Shown here in pieces: positions 26,258 to 34,323 of a stretch of DNA of 64,000 nucleotides. The stretch is from NCBI RefSeq assembly GCF_947494055.1, contig NZ_CANLTR010000014.1:1-64000 (forward strand), written 5' to 3'. Made by a program: the position numbers and the translations under genes. This stretch comes from an uncultured Jannaschia sp. Lineage in GTDB: Bacteria; Pseudomonadota; Alphaproteobacteria; Rhodobacterales; Rhodobacteraceae. Positions within the stretch are counted from its first letter, which is position 1; each line of letters starts with the position of its first letter. The notes under the pieces were generated by a model. The model saw nothing but the letters and a program-made list of their open reading frames with translations. It was not told the DNA's origin and made no database searches.

Positions 26258-28429
26258 TCAACCCGTCTCGATCAGGTCCTCGACCCGGATCGGAACGTGG
26301 CGCACGCGGATGCCGGTGGCATGGTACACTGCGTTGGCGATCGCCGCGGCAGTGCCGACGATGCCGATCTCGCCGATGCCCTTCACCCCCGCGGGGTTCA
26401 CGAGAGTGTCCTCCTCCGGCACCATCATCGCGCGGATGTCCACGATGTCCGCGTTCACCGGCACGATGTATTCGGAGATGTTGTCGTTCATCACGGCGCC
26501 GGTACGGGGGTCGATCTCCGTCTTTTCCTGGAGCGCGTGGCCCAAGCCCCAGACCATGCCACCAAGATATTGCGAGGTCGCCGTCTTCTCGTTCATGATC
26601 CGCCCGGCCGCGAACGCACCGTAAAGGCGTGGCACGCGGATCTCGCGCGTCCAGCGATTGATGCGGACCTCGGCATACTCGGCCCCGAAGGCGAAGGCCG
26701 TGTACTCCTCCTCCGCGCCGCCGACGATCCCGACCTGACCTCTGTAGAGCCCCCGGCGCGCGTTCTTCTGCGATCCGCGGGGCGTCCATTCGGCGTATTC
26801 CTCGATCGCGGCCTGGCCGAACGCGTTGAAGGCCGCCTCCACGTCGATCTCCCCCGGCGTGGTGCCGAGGCGCTGCATGATCCGCTCGCAGGCGATCTGG
26901 ACGACCGAGACGTTGGAGGCGGTAGAGACCGAGCCGCCGGCGATCGTTCCCGGCGGCAGGCGGCTGTCGCCCAGCTCGACATCGACCCGGTCCACCTCGA
27001 GGCCCAGCCCCTCGGCCGCCGCCTGCGCGATGACGGTATAGGCTCCGGTGCCGAGGTCGTGGCTCGCCACCATCACGCGCGCGCGGCCGGTCCGGTCGAG
27101 ATGGACGCGCACCGAGCAGGGCGCCATCTGCGTCGGGTAGGCCGCCGTCGCGCAGCCCCAGCCGACGAGCCAGTCGCCGTCGCGCATCGACCCCACGGCG
27201 GGGTCGTAGTCCGACCAGCCGAACGCCTCGCCCGCCATGTCGTAGCATTCCATCAGCGAGCGCGACGTATAGGGCACGCCGTTCACCGGCTCGGCGTCGA
27301 TGTCGTTGGTCCGCCGCAGCTCGACAGGGTCCATCTCCAGCCGACGCGCGAGCTCGTCCACCGCCGATTCCAGCGCGAAGAAATAGGGCGTCTCGGCCGG
27401 CGCACGCATGAAGCCCGGCGTCTGCCGGTCGGCGTGGACGCAGGTCACGCCCGTGCGTACCGCGTCGGCGTGATACATCCGCGCCGCGGCCTCCGCGCCG
27501 TTGACGACATAGGTGTCGGTCCGCGACGACAATTCGCGCCCGGTATGCTCGAACCCGGTGAGGCGCCCGTCGGCGCCCGCGCCCAGCCGGATGCTCTGCT
27601 GCGTCTCGGCCCGGAACGACGCGGTGGTGAAGCCCTGCTCGCGCGTGACGTAGAGCTTGACCGGCCGGTTCAGCCGCTTCGACGCCGCCGCGACCATCGG
27701 GGTGAAGGTGAACACGCTGCCCTTGCCGCCGAAGCCGCCACCCACATAGGGACTGACGACATGGACGCGCTCGGGCGCGATGCCGAGCTCGTTCGCGATC
27801 CCCACCCGGAAGCCCTCAACCCACTGGCTGGGCACGTAGACCGTCAGATCCTCGCCCGACCACTGCGCCGTCGTCGCGAACAGCTCCATCGCGTTGTGGG
27901 TATTGGCGGCGGTGTCGTAGTCCAGATCGAGCGTTTGCGCCGCCGCCTGCATCGCAGCCTCGATGTCGCCCGAACTGAGGGCGTCGTCGGGCAACTCCTC
28001 CGGCTCGACCCCTTCGGCCCCGAAGACCGGCGCGGGCGTCTCCTCGGAATACGTGAACCGCAGGCGCTTCGCCGCCTCGCGCGCAGCGAGGATGTCGTCG
28101 GCAACCACCATCGCGATCGTCTCGCCGTAAAAGCGCACGTCCGGCGCGTCGAACGGCTCCCATCCCTGCTGCGCGTGGCCGCCCGTGGACATCATGCCGT
28201 CGGGCGTGAGGCCGAGCGGGTTGGCATGACTGTAGATGTCGCGCACTCCCGGCACGGCGCGCGCGTCGGCGTCGTCGATCGCGGTGATCGTCCCGCGCCC
28301 GATCGTCGAGGTAACGAGATGCGCGTATAGCGGGTTCGGGACAGCGAAGTCCGCGGCGTAGCGCGCCTCGCCCATCACCTTCTTGCGGCCCTCGATGCGG
28401 CTTACGGCGGCGCCGATGCGTCCGGTCAT
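26258..28429 (-). CDS. paoC: Molybdopterin-binding subunit of a periplasmic xanthine/aldehyde oxidoreductase
   Basis: A 723-residue large subunit of the xanthine dehydrogenase family, carrying the molybdenum cofactor and the active site for hydroxylating aldehydes or N-heterocycles. Family features are the N-terminal RIEGRKKVMGEARYAADFAV, the Moco segments GGGFGGKG and GTGAYTVIAQ, and the C-terminal KGIGEIGIVGTAAAIANAVY with the probable catalytic Glu. It is the third gene of a PaoABC-ordered set, overlapping the FAD subunit by 4 bases. It has no signal of its own and would be co-exported with the Tat-tagged iron-sulfur subunit. No maturation chaperone (PaoD/XdhC) is encoded next to it. Confidence 0.9.
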   Translation of the reverse strand: MTGRIGAAVSRIEGRKKVMGEARYAADFAVPNPLYAHLVTSTIGRGTITAIDDADARAVPGVRDIYSHANPLGLTPDGMMSTGGHAQQGWEPFDAPDVRFYGETIAMVVADDILAAREAAKRLRFTYSEETPAPVFGAEGVEPEELPDDALSSGDIEAAMQAAAQTLDLDYDTAANTHNAMELFATTAQWSGEDLTVYVPSQWVEGFRVGIANELGIAPERVHVVSPYVGGGFGGKGSVFTFTPMVAAASKRLNRPVKLYVTREQGFTTASFRAETQQSIRLGAGADGRLTGFEHTGRELSSRTDTYVVNGAEAAARMYHADAVRTGVTCVHADRQTPGFMRAPAETPYFFALESAVDELARRLEMDPVELRRTNDIDAEPVNGVPYTSRSLMECYDMAGEAFGWSDYDPAVGSMRDGDWLVGWGCATAAYPTQMAPCSVRVHLDRTGRARVMVASHDLGTGAYTVIAQAAAEGLGLEVDRVDVELGDSRLPPGTIAGGSVSTASNVSVVQIACERIMQRLGTTPGEIDVEAAFNAFGQAAIEEYAEWTPRGSQKNARRGLYRGQVGIVGGAEEEYTAFAFGAEYAEVRINRWTREIRVPRLYGAFAAGRIMNEKTATSQYLGGMVWGLGHALQEKTEIDPRTGAVMNDNISEYIVPVNADIVDIRAMMVPEEDTLVNPAGVKGIGEIGIVGTAAAIANAVYHATGIRVRHVPIRVEDLIETG

Positions 28430-29448
28430 TGGCTGTCTCCCGAATTGGTCTCAGGCGTCATCGCCTTGGCTTCCATGAGGCCACGGGCCACGGTGTCGCG
28501 GCCCAGCGGGATCTTGAAATCGTTCTCGCCCCAGCCCTGCGCGCCCTCGAAGGCGCGCCGGCCCGCTTCGACGGCCACGTCCTCGGTGAGGGTCTGGCCC
28601 TGCAGCCAGTCCTCGACCTCGCGCGCCCGCCACGGCACCGTCGCCGCGCCGCCGATGGCGAGCCGCGCCTCGCGCACGGTCTCGCCGTCGAGGTCGAGCG
28701 CCACCGCCGCCGAGGTCAGCGCGAAGGCGTAGCTGTCGCGGTCGCGGACCTTGGTGTAGACCGACCGGCCGGCCCAGTCGGGCACGGTCAGGCGGATCGC
28801 GGTGATCAGCTCGTCGTCGCCCAGGATCGTCTCGCGCGCCGGGTCCTCGCCCGGCAGGACATGCAGGTCGTCGAACGCGATCTCGCGCCCGCCCTCGCCC
28901 GATCGGGTCTCGAGCACCGCGTCGAACAGGATCAGCGCGTTGGCCCAGTCGCCCGGGTAGTTCGCGATGCACTCTTCCGACGTGCCCAGCACGGCGAGGA
29001 GACGGTTGATCCCGTCCTTCGCCGCGCAGCCCGAGCCCGGCTCACGCTTGTTGCAGGCGCTCACGTTGTCGCGGAAATACGGGCACCGGGTGCGCTGCAG
29101 CAGGTTGCCGCCCAGCGTGGCGACATTGCGCAGCTGCGCGCTCGCCGCCTTCCACAGCGCTTCCGACAGGACCGGCGCACGCAGGAAGGCGGGATGCTCG
29201 GCCGCCTCGGCCATCGTCGTGCCGGCGCCGACGCGCAGCGTGCCGTCGCCCGTCTCCTCGATGCCCCGCTCGAGCACGTCGCCCAGATCGGTGAGCGAGG
29301 GCGGGTGCAGGACATGCAGCTTCATCAGGTCGATCACGGTGGTGCCGCCCGCGTGGAACGCACCCCCCTGCCCGGCCACGCCCATCGGCTCGACCATGGC
29401 GACGGCTTCCTCGGGCGACCCGGGTCTCCGGAACGAAAACGGACGCAT
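28426..29448 (-). CDS. paoB: FAD-binding subunit of the periplasmic oxidoreductase
   Basis: A 340-residue medium subunit of the molybdenum hydroxylase. The FAD-binding N-terminal domain has AGGTTVIDLMKL and RNVATLGGNLLQRTRC; the CO-dehydrogenase flavoprotein C-terminal domain follows from about residue 225. The insert RCPYFRDNVSACNKREPGSG, followed by CAAKDGINR, carries the Cys pattern of the extra [4Fe-4S] cluster described for E. coli PaoB, which favours a PaoABC-type enzyme over ordinary xanthine dehydrogenase. The ATG at 29448 overlaps the paoA stop. Confidence 0.88.
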   Translation of the reverse strand: MRPFSFRRPGSPEEAVAMVEPMGVAGQGGAFHAGGTTVIDLMKLHVLHPPSLTDLGDVLERGIEETGDGTLRVGAGTTMAEAAEHPAFLRAPVLSEALWKAASAQLRNVATLGGNLLQRTRCPYFRDNVSACNKREPGSGCAAKDGINRLLAVLGTSEECIANYPGDWANALILFDAVLETRSGEGGREIAFDDLHVLPGEDPARETILGDDELITAIRLTVPDWAGRSVYTKVRDRDSYAFALTSAAVALDLDGETVREARLAIGGAATVPWRAREVEDWLQGQTLTEDVAVEAGRRAFEGAQGWGENDFKIPLGRDTVARGLMEAKAMTPETNSGDSQ

Positions 29449-30074
29449 CAGCTCGCCTCCCGCGCTTCGGTCTCGTCGCGGGCCTGCACAACCGCCGCCA
29501 CGATCCCCTTGTAGGCGCCGCAGCGGCACAGGTTGCCCGACATGTATTCGCGGATCTCGGCCTCCGATCCGGCATGACCTTCCGTGACGCAGCCGACGGC
29601 GCTCATGATCTGTCCGGGCGTGCAATAGCCGCACTGGAACCCGTCGTTGTCGATGAAGGCCTGCTGCATCGGGTGCATCTCGCCGCCCTGGCCCAACCCC
29701 TCGATCGTCGTGACCTCCGCCCCGTCGAGCGTGCCGGCGAGGCGCAGGCACGAGTTGATCCGCGTCCCGTCCACCAGCACCGTGCAGGCGCCGCATTGCC
29801 CGTGGTTGCAGCCGACCTTGGTCCCGGTCAGGTCGAGCCGCTCGCGCAGCAGGTCGAGCAACGTCGTGCGCGCATCCAGCGTGAACCTCTCCGGCTTGCC
29901 GTTGATGGTGATCTCCACCTCGACCTCCGGTCCGCCCGTCGGCGCAGCCTCCGCCTCCTGCGCGCCGGCCTGGAAGGCGCCGAACGCGGACGCGCCGCTG
30001 GCCGCGGTCCCCTTCAGGAGAGAGCGTCGGGATATGCCCAGATCGGGTGGGGCGTCGCGGGGTTCGGTGGCCAT
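29448..30074 (-). CDS. paoA: [2Fe-2S] subunit of the periplasmic oxidoreductase, Tat signal
   Basis: A 208-residue small subunit. A twin-arginine signal (ISRRSLLKGTAASGASAFGA, about residues 13-32) directs the folded complex to the periplasm. The ferredoxin-like domain has CNHGQCGACTVLVDG and a later Cys (INSC); the second cluster domain has CGYCTPGQ and NLCRCGAY. The ATG at 30074 is the first start compatible with the Tat signal. It is the first gene of the paoABC-transglutaminase block. The promoter should lie in the divergent region shared with the antitoxin gene. Confidence 0.92.
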   Translation of the reverse strand: MATEPRDAPPDLGISRRSLLKGTAASGASAFGAFQAGAQEAEAAPTGGPEVEVEITINGKPERFTLDARTTLLDLLRERLDLTGTKVGCNHGQCGACTVLVDGTRINSCLRLAGTLDGAEVTTIEGLGQGGEMHPMQQAFIDNDGFQCGYCTPGQIMSAVGCVTEGHAGSEAEIREYMSGNLCRCGAYKGIVAAVVQARDETEAREAS

Positions 30075-30405
30075 GACAAGGGACCTCGTGTGGACTGGTT
30101 GCTGCCTGGATCGCCCGGTGCGGGCCCGGGACGATCGCGGATCAACGGAGCGCGCTCGGTTCCGTTCCCCGCGCGGCCGCTTCCGGTCCGGCTCGGGAAG
30201 GACGGCCCGCCCCGTGCGACGGCGGGCGGCCCGGCTCTGCAAGGGGGCCAACGGGCGCGGCATTCGCGATGCCTGCGTCGGTTCGCCGCGACACCTCTTG
30301 CCGCCTCGGGGTCAGGTCGCCATGGCTGGCCCCCGAATCGGAACCGCTGGATTTTCCGCCTGGGCAGATATACATATCTCTCATGTCTATCCAAAGGAGG
30401 CTGTC
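30075..30405. other. Divergent promoter region paoA / vapB
   Basis: No gene is supported. It must contain the promoters for the oxidoreductase operon (leftward) and the toxin-antitoxin pair (rightward). The right end drops in GC and carries the vapB operator candidate. Confidence 0.5.
30366..30379. promoter_or_regulatory. Putative operator/-10 region of the toxin-antitoxin pair
   Basis: AGATA-TACA-TATCT is a 5-bp inverted repeat in a locally AT-rich patch, 27-40 bases before the antitoxin ATG and overlapping a TATACAT -10-like element. Autorepression by the antitoxin-toxin complex at such a site is typical of VapBC loci. Confidence 0.45.
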
Positions 30406-30636
30406 ATGCAGGTCGCGAAATGGGGCAATTCGCTGGCGATCCGTCTGCCCGCAGCGGTGGTGAAGGCGCTCGACCTCACTGAAGGGGACGACATCGCCGT
30501 CCGCATCCGCGGCCCCCGCGAGATGGAGGTCGAGCGCGTGCCTGGCCGGGCGGAACTTCTCGACCGGCTTGCCCGGTTCGAGGGTCGGCTGCCCGCGGGC
30601 TTCGTCTTCGACCGCGACGACGCGCAGCGTGGCTGA
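30406..30636 (+). CDS. vapB: AbrB-family antitoxin (VapB-like)
   Basis: A 76-residue antitoxin with the SpoVT/AbrB swapped-hairpin domain: MQVAKWGNSLAIRLPAAVVK, then ALDLTEGDDIAVRI. The C-terminal tail (RAELLDRLARFEGRLPAGFV) would wrap the toxin. An AAAGGAGG ribosome-binding site stands five bases before the ATG. The stop overlaps the toxin start by 8 bases, so antitoxin and toxin are translationally coupled. Confidence 0.9.
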   Translation: MQVAKWGNSLAIRLPAAVVKALDLTEGDDIAVRIRGPREMEVERVPGRAELLDRLARFEGRLPAGFVFDRDDAQRG

Positions 30637-31030
30637 GCCGCGCGCGGCGATCGACAGCAACGTCCTCGTCTACGCCATTGCCGGCACCGGCGCGAAGCGC
30701 GCGGCCGCGCAGGACGTGGTGGGACGGGGCGGCGTCGTCTCGGCGCAGGCGCTCAACGAGGTCGCGCACGTGCTGCGCCGCAAGGCCGGGATGGACCTGC
30801 CCGAGATCGCCGAGGCGCTGGCCACGCTTCGCGCCCTGACCGAGATCGTGCCGCTGACTGAAACCGTCCACGCGCGCGCGCTCGATGTGGCGGCGGCGAC
30901 CGACTACTCGATCTGGGACGCCTCGATCCTCGCCGCCGCGCTCGAAGCCGGCTGCGACGCGCTGATCAGCGAGGACATGCAGGACGGCCGGCAAATCGAC
31001 GGACTGACGATCCGCAATCCCTTCGCCTGA
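30629..31030 (+). CDS. vapC: PIN-domain ribonuclease toxin (VapC-like)
   Basis: A 133-residue PIN-domain RNase. The acidic metal-binding residues are in place: Asp in AAIDSNVLVYA, Glu in ALNEVAHVL, Asp in IWDASILAAAL and Asp in ISEDMQDG. The start is taken as the GTG at 30629 inside the antitoxin gene, because the Asp-Ser-Asn core begins only nine residues later. VapC toxins usually cleave tRNA or rRNA and are neutralised by VapB. A terminator-like hairpin follows. Confidence 0.9.
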   Translation: MAEPRAAIDSNVLVYAIAGTGAKRAAAQDVVGRGGVVSAQALNEVAHVLRRKAGMDLPEIAEALATLRALTEIVPLTETVHARALDVAAATDYSIWDASILAAALEAGCDALISEDMQDGRQIDGLTIRNPFA

Positions 31031-31032
31031 GC

Positions 31033-31051
31033 CCCGCCCGAAAGCGGCGGG
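31033..31051 (+). terminator. Terminator-like hairpin after the toxin gene
   Basis: CCCGCC and GGCGGG arms around CGAAAGC, followed by a pyrimidine-rich stretch (CCCCTTGTCTTTGC). It separates the toxin-antitoxin pair from the converging tctA gene. Confidence 0.45.
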
Positions 31052-31120
31052 TCGCCCCTTGTCTTTGCTTTCCAAATATCCCCGCCGGAGGCTCCGCCGC
31101 CTGCCGCACGCGCTGCCGCC

Positions 31121-32626
31121 TCAGGCCGCCCGTTCCCGCCGCCGCGCGAGCCGGCCGATGATCCCCGGCCAGAGCGACCACAATACGAAGACCCCCGCCA
31201 GCGCCAGGATCGTCCCGCTGATCGGACGGGTGACGAACACGGTCCAGTCCTGCTGCGAGTTGGCGAGCGAGGTGAGGAAGTAGCGCTCCGCCAGCGGTCC
31301 GAGGATCACGCCCAGCACCAGCGGCGCCGACGGAAAGCCGATCCGCTTCATTCCCCAGCCCAGCACCCCGAAGGCGAGGCAGACCCAGACGTCGAAGATG
31401 TTGTTCCGGACCCCGTAGGCGCCGATCACCGAGAGCACGATGATGAACGCCGCGAGGATCGCCGGCGGCGTGCGCATCAGGGTCGAGAAGACCTGCGCCA
31501 CCCCCAGACCCGCGCCGATCATCAGGACGTTGGCGATGATCATCGCGGCGAAGATCGTGTAGACCATCGACGGGTCCATGATGAAGAGGAGCGGGCCGGG
31601 ATTGACCCCGTGCAGCATCATCGCCGCCAGCATGATCGCGGTCGCCGCCGAACCCGGGATGCCCAGCGTCAGGAGCGGCACCATCGCCGCGCCGGTCGTG
31701 GCGTTCTTGGCCGCCTCGGGTGCGGCGAGCCCCGCCTCGACCCCGGTGCCGAACTCCGCCCCGCGCGTCGAGACCTGCTTCTCCACCCCGTAGGCGATCA
31801 CCGCGCCGGGCGTCGCCCCCGCCCCGGGGATCATCCCGATCAGGCAGCCGATGCCGGTGCCGCGCAGGATCGCGCCTTTCACGCCCAGGATGTCGGCGAG
31901 CTTCGCGCCGATCTGGCGGCCGCCCTGCGTCTTGGGCCGGAGGTCCCGGTTCGTCGCCAATAGGTCCACCACCTCCCCGATGGCGAAGAGGCCGATCATC
32001 ACGACGACGAAGCGGATGCCCGATTCCATCTCTGGGATGCCGAAGGAGAAGCGCGCCTGCCCGTAGAGCGGGTCCACCCCCACCGTGCCCACCACGATCC
32101 CGAGGACGAGCGAGACCAGCGTGACGAGCGGACGGTCCTTGGCGATGGCGATCACGCTGACGAGGCCCAGCACCGTCGCCGCGAAGAACTCGGGCTGCGA
32201 GAACTTGAGCGCGAAGGTGGCGAAGGGCGCCGACAGGAACGCCAGCACCAGCGCACTCACCAGCCCGCCCGTGGCCGAGGCCGTCACCGCGATGGCGAGC
32301 GCGCGTTTCACCTCGCCGCGCTTCGTCATCGCATAGCCGTCCCAGGTCGCCGGCAGCGAAGCCGGCGTGCCCGGCACGTTGATCATGATGGCCGAAATCG
32401 AGCCGCCGAACACGCCCCCCACATAGATCCCGCCCAGGAACAGCATCGATTGCGTGGGCGACATGACGTAGGTGAACGGCAGCGCCATCGCCATCGCGTT
32501 GACGAAACTGATCCCCGGCAGCGCGCCCGCGACGACACCAACGAGAAGCCCGGTCACGATGGTCAGGAACGGCCAGAGCTGGAACGCCGCCGAAAAGCCT
32601 CCGCCCAGTAGTTCGAACGCGGCCAT
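31121..32626 (-). CDS. tctA: Tripartite tricarboxylate transporter large permease TctA
   Basis: A 501-residue inner-membrane protein with about 11-12 helices, the main permease of a TTT importer driven by the ion gradient. Family signatures are VGVVAGALPGISFVNAMAMA near the N-terminus and GCLIGMIPGAGATPGAVIAY in the second half, plus GIPGSAATAIMLAAMMLHGV. It is the last gene of an operon that also encodes the binding protein, the small permease, a CoA ligase and an acylating aldehyde dehydrogenase. Confidence 0.95.
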   Translation of the reverse strand: MAAFELLGGGFSAAFQLWPFLTIVTGLLVGVVAGALPGISFVNAMAMALPFTYVMSPTQSMLFLGGIYVGGVFGGSISAIMINVPGTPASLPATWDGYAMTKRGEVKRALAIAVTASATGGLVSALVLAFLSAPFATFALKFSQPEFFAATVLGLVSVIAIAKDRPLVTLVSLVLGIVVGTVGVDPLYGQARFSFGIPEMESGIRFVVVMIGLFAIGEVVDLLATNRDLRPKTQGGRQIGAKLADILGVKGAILRGTGIGCLIGMIPGAGATPGAVIAYGVEKQVSTRGAEFGTGVEAGLAAPEAAKNATTGAAMVPLLTLGIPGSAATAIMLAAMMLHGVNPGPLLFIMDPSMVYTIFAAMIIANVLMIGAGLGVAQVFSTLMRTPPAILAAFIIVLSVIGAYGVRNNIFDVWVCLAFGVLGWGMKRIGFPSAPLVLGVILGPLAERYFLTSLANSQQDWTVFVTRPISGTILALAGVFVLWSLWPGIIGRLARRRERAA

Positions 32627-32636
32627 GGCCGTCTCC

Positions 32637-33218
32637 TCAATAGATGCCGGTCGTCTGCAGCAGCCAGATGCTGAACCCGTCGAACACGCCCTGCCCCCGC
32701 GGCAGCGGCATCAACGCCAGCCCCATGAAGAGCCACAGGAGCGCCACCGTCCCGATCAGCGTGACTGGCACCAGCACCAGCGGGTTGCGCACACCGCCGA
32801 AGACGCACCAGCCCGCGATGAACAGGGCGGAGGCCAGCGCGAAGCCGATCACCGACAGGAGCCAGCCATAGACCACGATCATCACGAGCCCGGCGACGGC
32901 CTTGCCCATCGCGTAGGGCCCCTCCTCCACCACCGGGGTCAGGAGCGGCTGCCCGCCCGGCCGCCGAAGCGCCCAGAGGTCGCGCGCCACCCAGATCGCG
33001 CTGAGCACGGCGAGCGCGAGGAGCATCGCCCCGGGCCAGGCCGCGGGGCCCAGCCCCACGACATCCGCGCTCTGCCCCCGGCTGAACATCCGCGCCGGCA
33101 GGATGAGCGCGAGGATCAGGAGCCCGGCCGGCAATAGCGTCGGGACGAACCGGCGCCAGCCGGAAGCCCGCGCTTCGCGCTCCGCCGCCGGCTGGTTCTC
33201 CCGGATCGTCCCCGCCAC
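32637..33218 (-). CDS. tctB: Tripartite tricarboxylate transporter small permease TctB
   Basis: A 193-residue membrane protein with four predicted helices (for example LLPAGLLILALILPARMF and GLVMIVVYGWLLSVIGFALA). The start is taken as the GTG at 33218, two bases after the tctC stop; the open frame continues upstream inside tctC without support. TctB proteins are poorly conserved, so identity rests on topology and position between tctC and tctA. Confidence 0.85.
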   Translation of the reverse strand: MAGTIRENQPAAEREARASGWRRFVPTLLPAGLLILALILPARMFSRGQSADVVGLGPAAWPGAMLLALAVLSAIWVARDLWALRRPGGQPLLTPVVEEGPYAMGKAVAGLVMIVVYGWLLSVIGFALASALFIAGWCVFGGVRNPLVLVPVTLIGTVALLWLFMGLALMPLPRGQGVFDGFSIWLLQTTGIY

Positions 33219-33220
33219 GT

Positions 33221-34258
33221 CTACTGGCTCAACTGCTCGGCGATCAGGTCGCGGAAATCGCCGACCATCGCCTGCGCCGCCTCGCCGGTCACCGGCTCGA
33301 TGCAGGTATAGGTACTCTCGCAGAATTCCTGCCATTCCTCGGTCGACACCGCCTGCGCCACCGCATCCTCGAGGATCGCCACGCGGTCCTCGGGCACGCC
33401 CGCGGGCACCGCGACGCTGCGGTAATTGTCGAGGCCGGAGATGTCGATGCCGAGCTCGGCGGAGGTCGGCACGTCCGGGAAGGCGGGGTGCCGCTCCTCG
33501 GAGAAGACGACCACCGGGACGAGCTGCCCGGCCTCGATGAACTGTGCGACGTCGCCCGGCTCCTCGTAGATCGCCATCGTGTGCCCGCCGATAGGCGAGG
33601 CGTAGCGCTCCGCCGGGGCCTGGAACGGCACGTTCTCCATCGTAATCCCGGCATTCGCGAGCAGCTTCAGCGTCACGTCGTCCTGCGTGCCGTAGCCGGA
33701 GGTGGCGACCGTCACCGGATTCGACTTCGCGTATTCGAATAGCGCCTCGGCGCTCTGGTGCGGCCCGTTCGCCGGCACGAAGAGGAAAGACGGCGAGCTC
33801 TGCACGACCGAGATCACCTGGAAGTCCTCCGGCGCGTTGTCACCGAGGCCCGAGGCCCAGGACGCGACGGTGAGCGAGATCAGCGTGCCGATCGTGTAAC
33901 CGTCCGCCGGGTTGGTGCGGAGCCGCGTGAGCCCGGCGTTCCCGGAGGCGCCCGCGACGTTCGAGACCGGGATCGACACGCCCAGCGGCTCCTCCAGCAG
34001 CCGCGCCATCGTGCGCCCCATCAGGTCGGCGCCGCCGCCCGGCCCGAAGGTCACGACCATCTCGATCGGACGGTCCGGGTAGTCCTGCGCGTCGGCCGTG
34101 CCGGCCCCCATGCCGAGGGAGACTGCAGCGGCGGCGAGAACGCCCAGGCCCGCCCGTGATGCGGCAGGGACAGCCCTCGACCGCGGGTGGGGGCGGTCGG
34201 GGGCTGCCCGGCCTGCCGCCGGGCGGGACGTCGCCGCGATTGGTGTTCTATTGGTCAT
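33221..34258 (-). CDS. tctC: Tripartite tricarboxylate transporter substrate-binding protein TctC
   Basis: A 345-residue periplasmic binding protein of the TctC/Bug family. An unusually long basic N-terminus (about 35 residues) precedes the signal core GLGVLAAAAVSLGMGAGTAD. The mature part begins DYPDRPIEMVVTFGPGGGAD, the classic Bug start, and ends with the usual DVPTSAELGID and C-terminal helices. A GAGGGAGGAAAG site precedes the ATG. The ligand is a small carboxylate; given the two upstream enzymes it should be one that is activated to a CoA thioester. Confidence 0.93.
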   Translation of the reverse strand: MTNRTPIAATSRPAAGRAAPDRPHPRSRAVPAASRAGLGVLAAAAVSLGMGAGTADAQDYPDRPIEMVVTFGPGGGADLMGRTMARLLEEPLGVSIPVSNVAGASGNAGLTRLRTNPADGYTIGTLISLTVASWASGLGDNAPEDFQVISVVQSSPSFLFVPANGPHQSAEALFEYAKSNPVTVATSGYGTQDDVTLKLLANAGITMENVPFQAPAERYASPIGGHTMAIYEEPGDVAQFIEAGQLVPVVVFSEERHPAFPDVPTSAELGIDISGLDNYRSVAVPAGVPEDRVAILEDAVAQAVSTEEWQEFCESTYTCIEPVTGEAAQAMVGDFRDLIAEQLSQ

Positions 34259-34323
34259 GTCTTTCCTCCCTCTCGTATATCCGCCGTCCCGCGCCCGCCC
34301 TCCCGACGGCCCCGGTCCGGATG

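Noticed and set aside
26297-28330. A 677-codon forward frame
   Set aside because: Antisense to the molybdopterin subunit; composition is His/Arg-rich with no domain.
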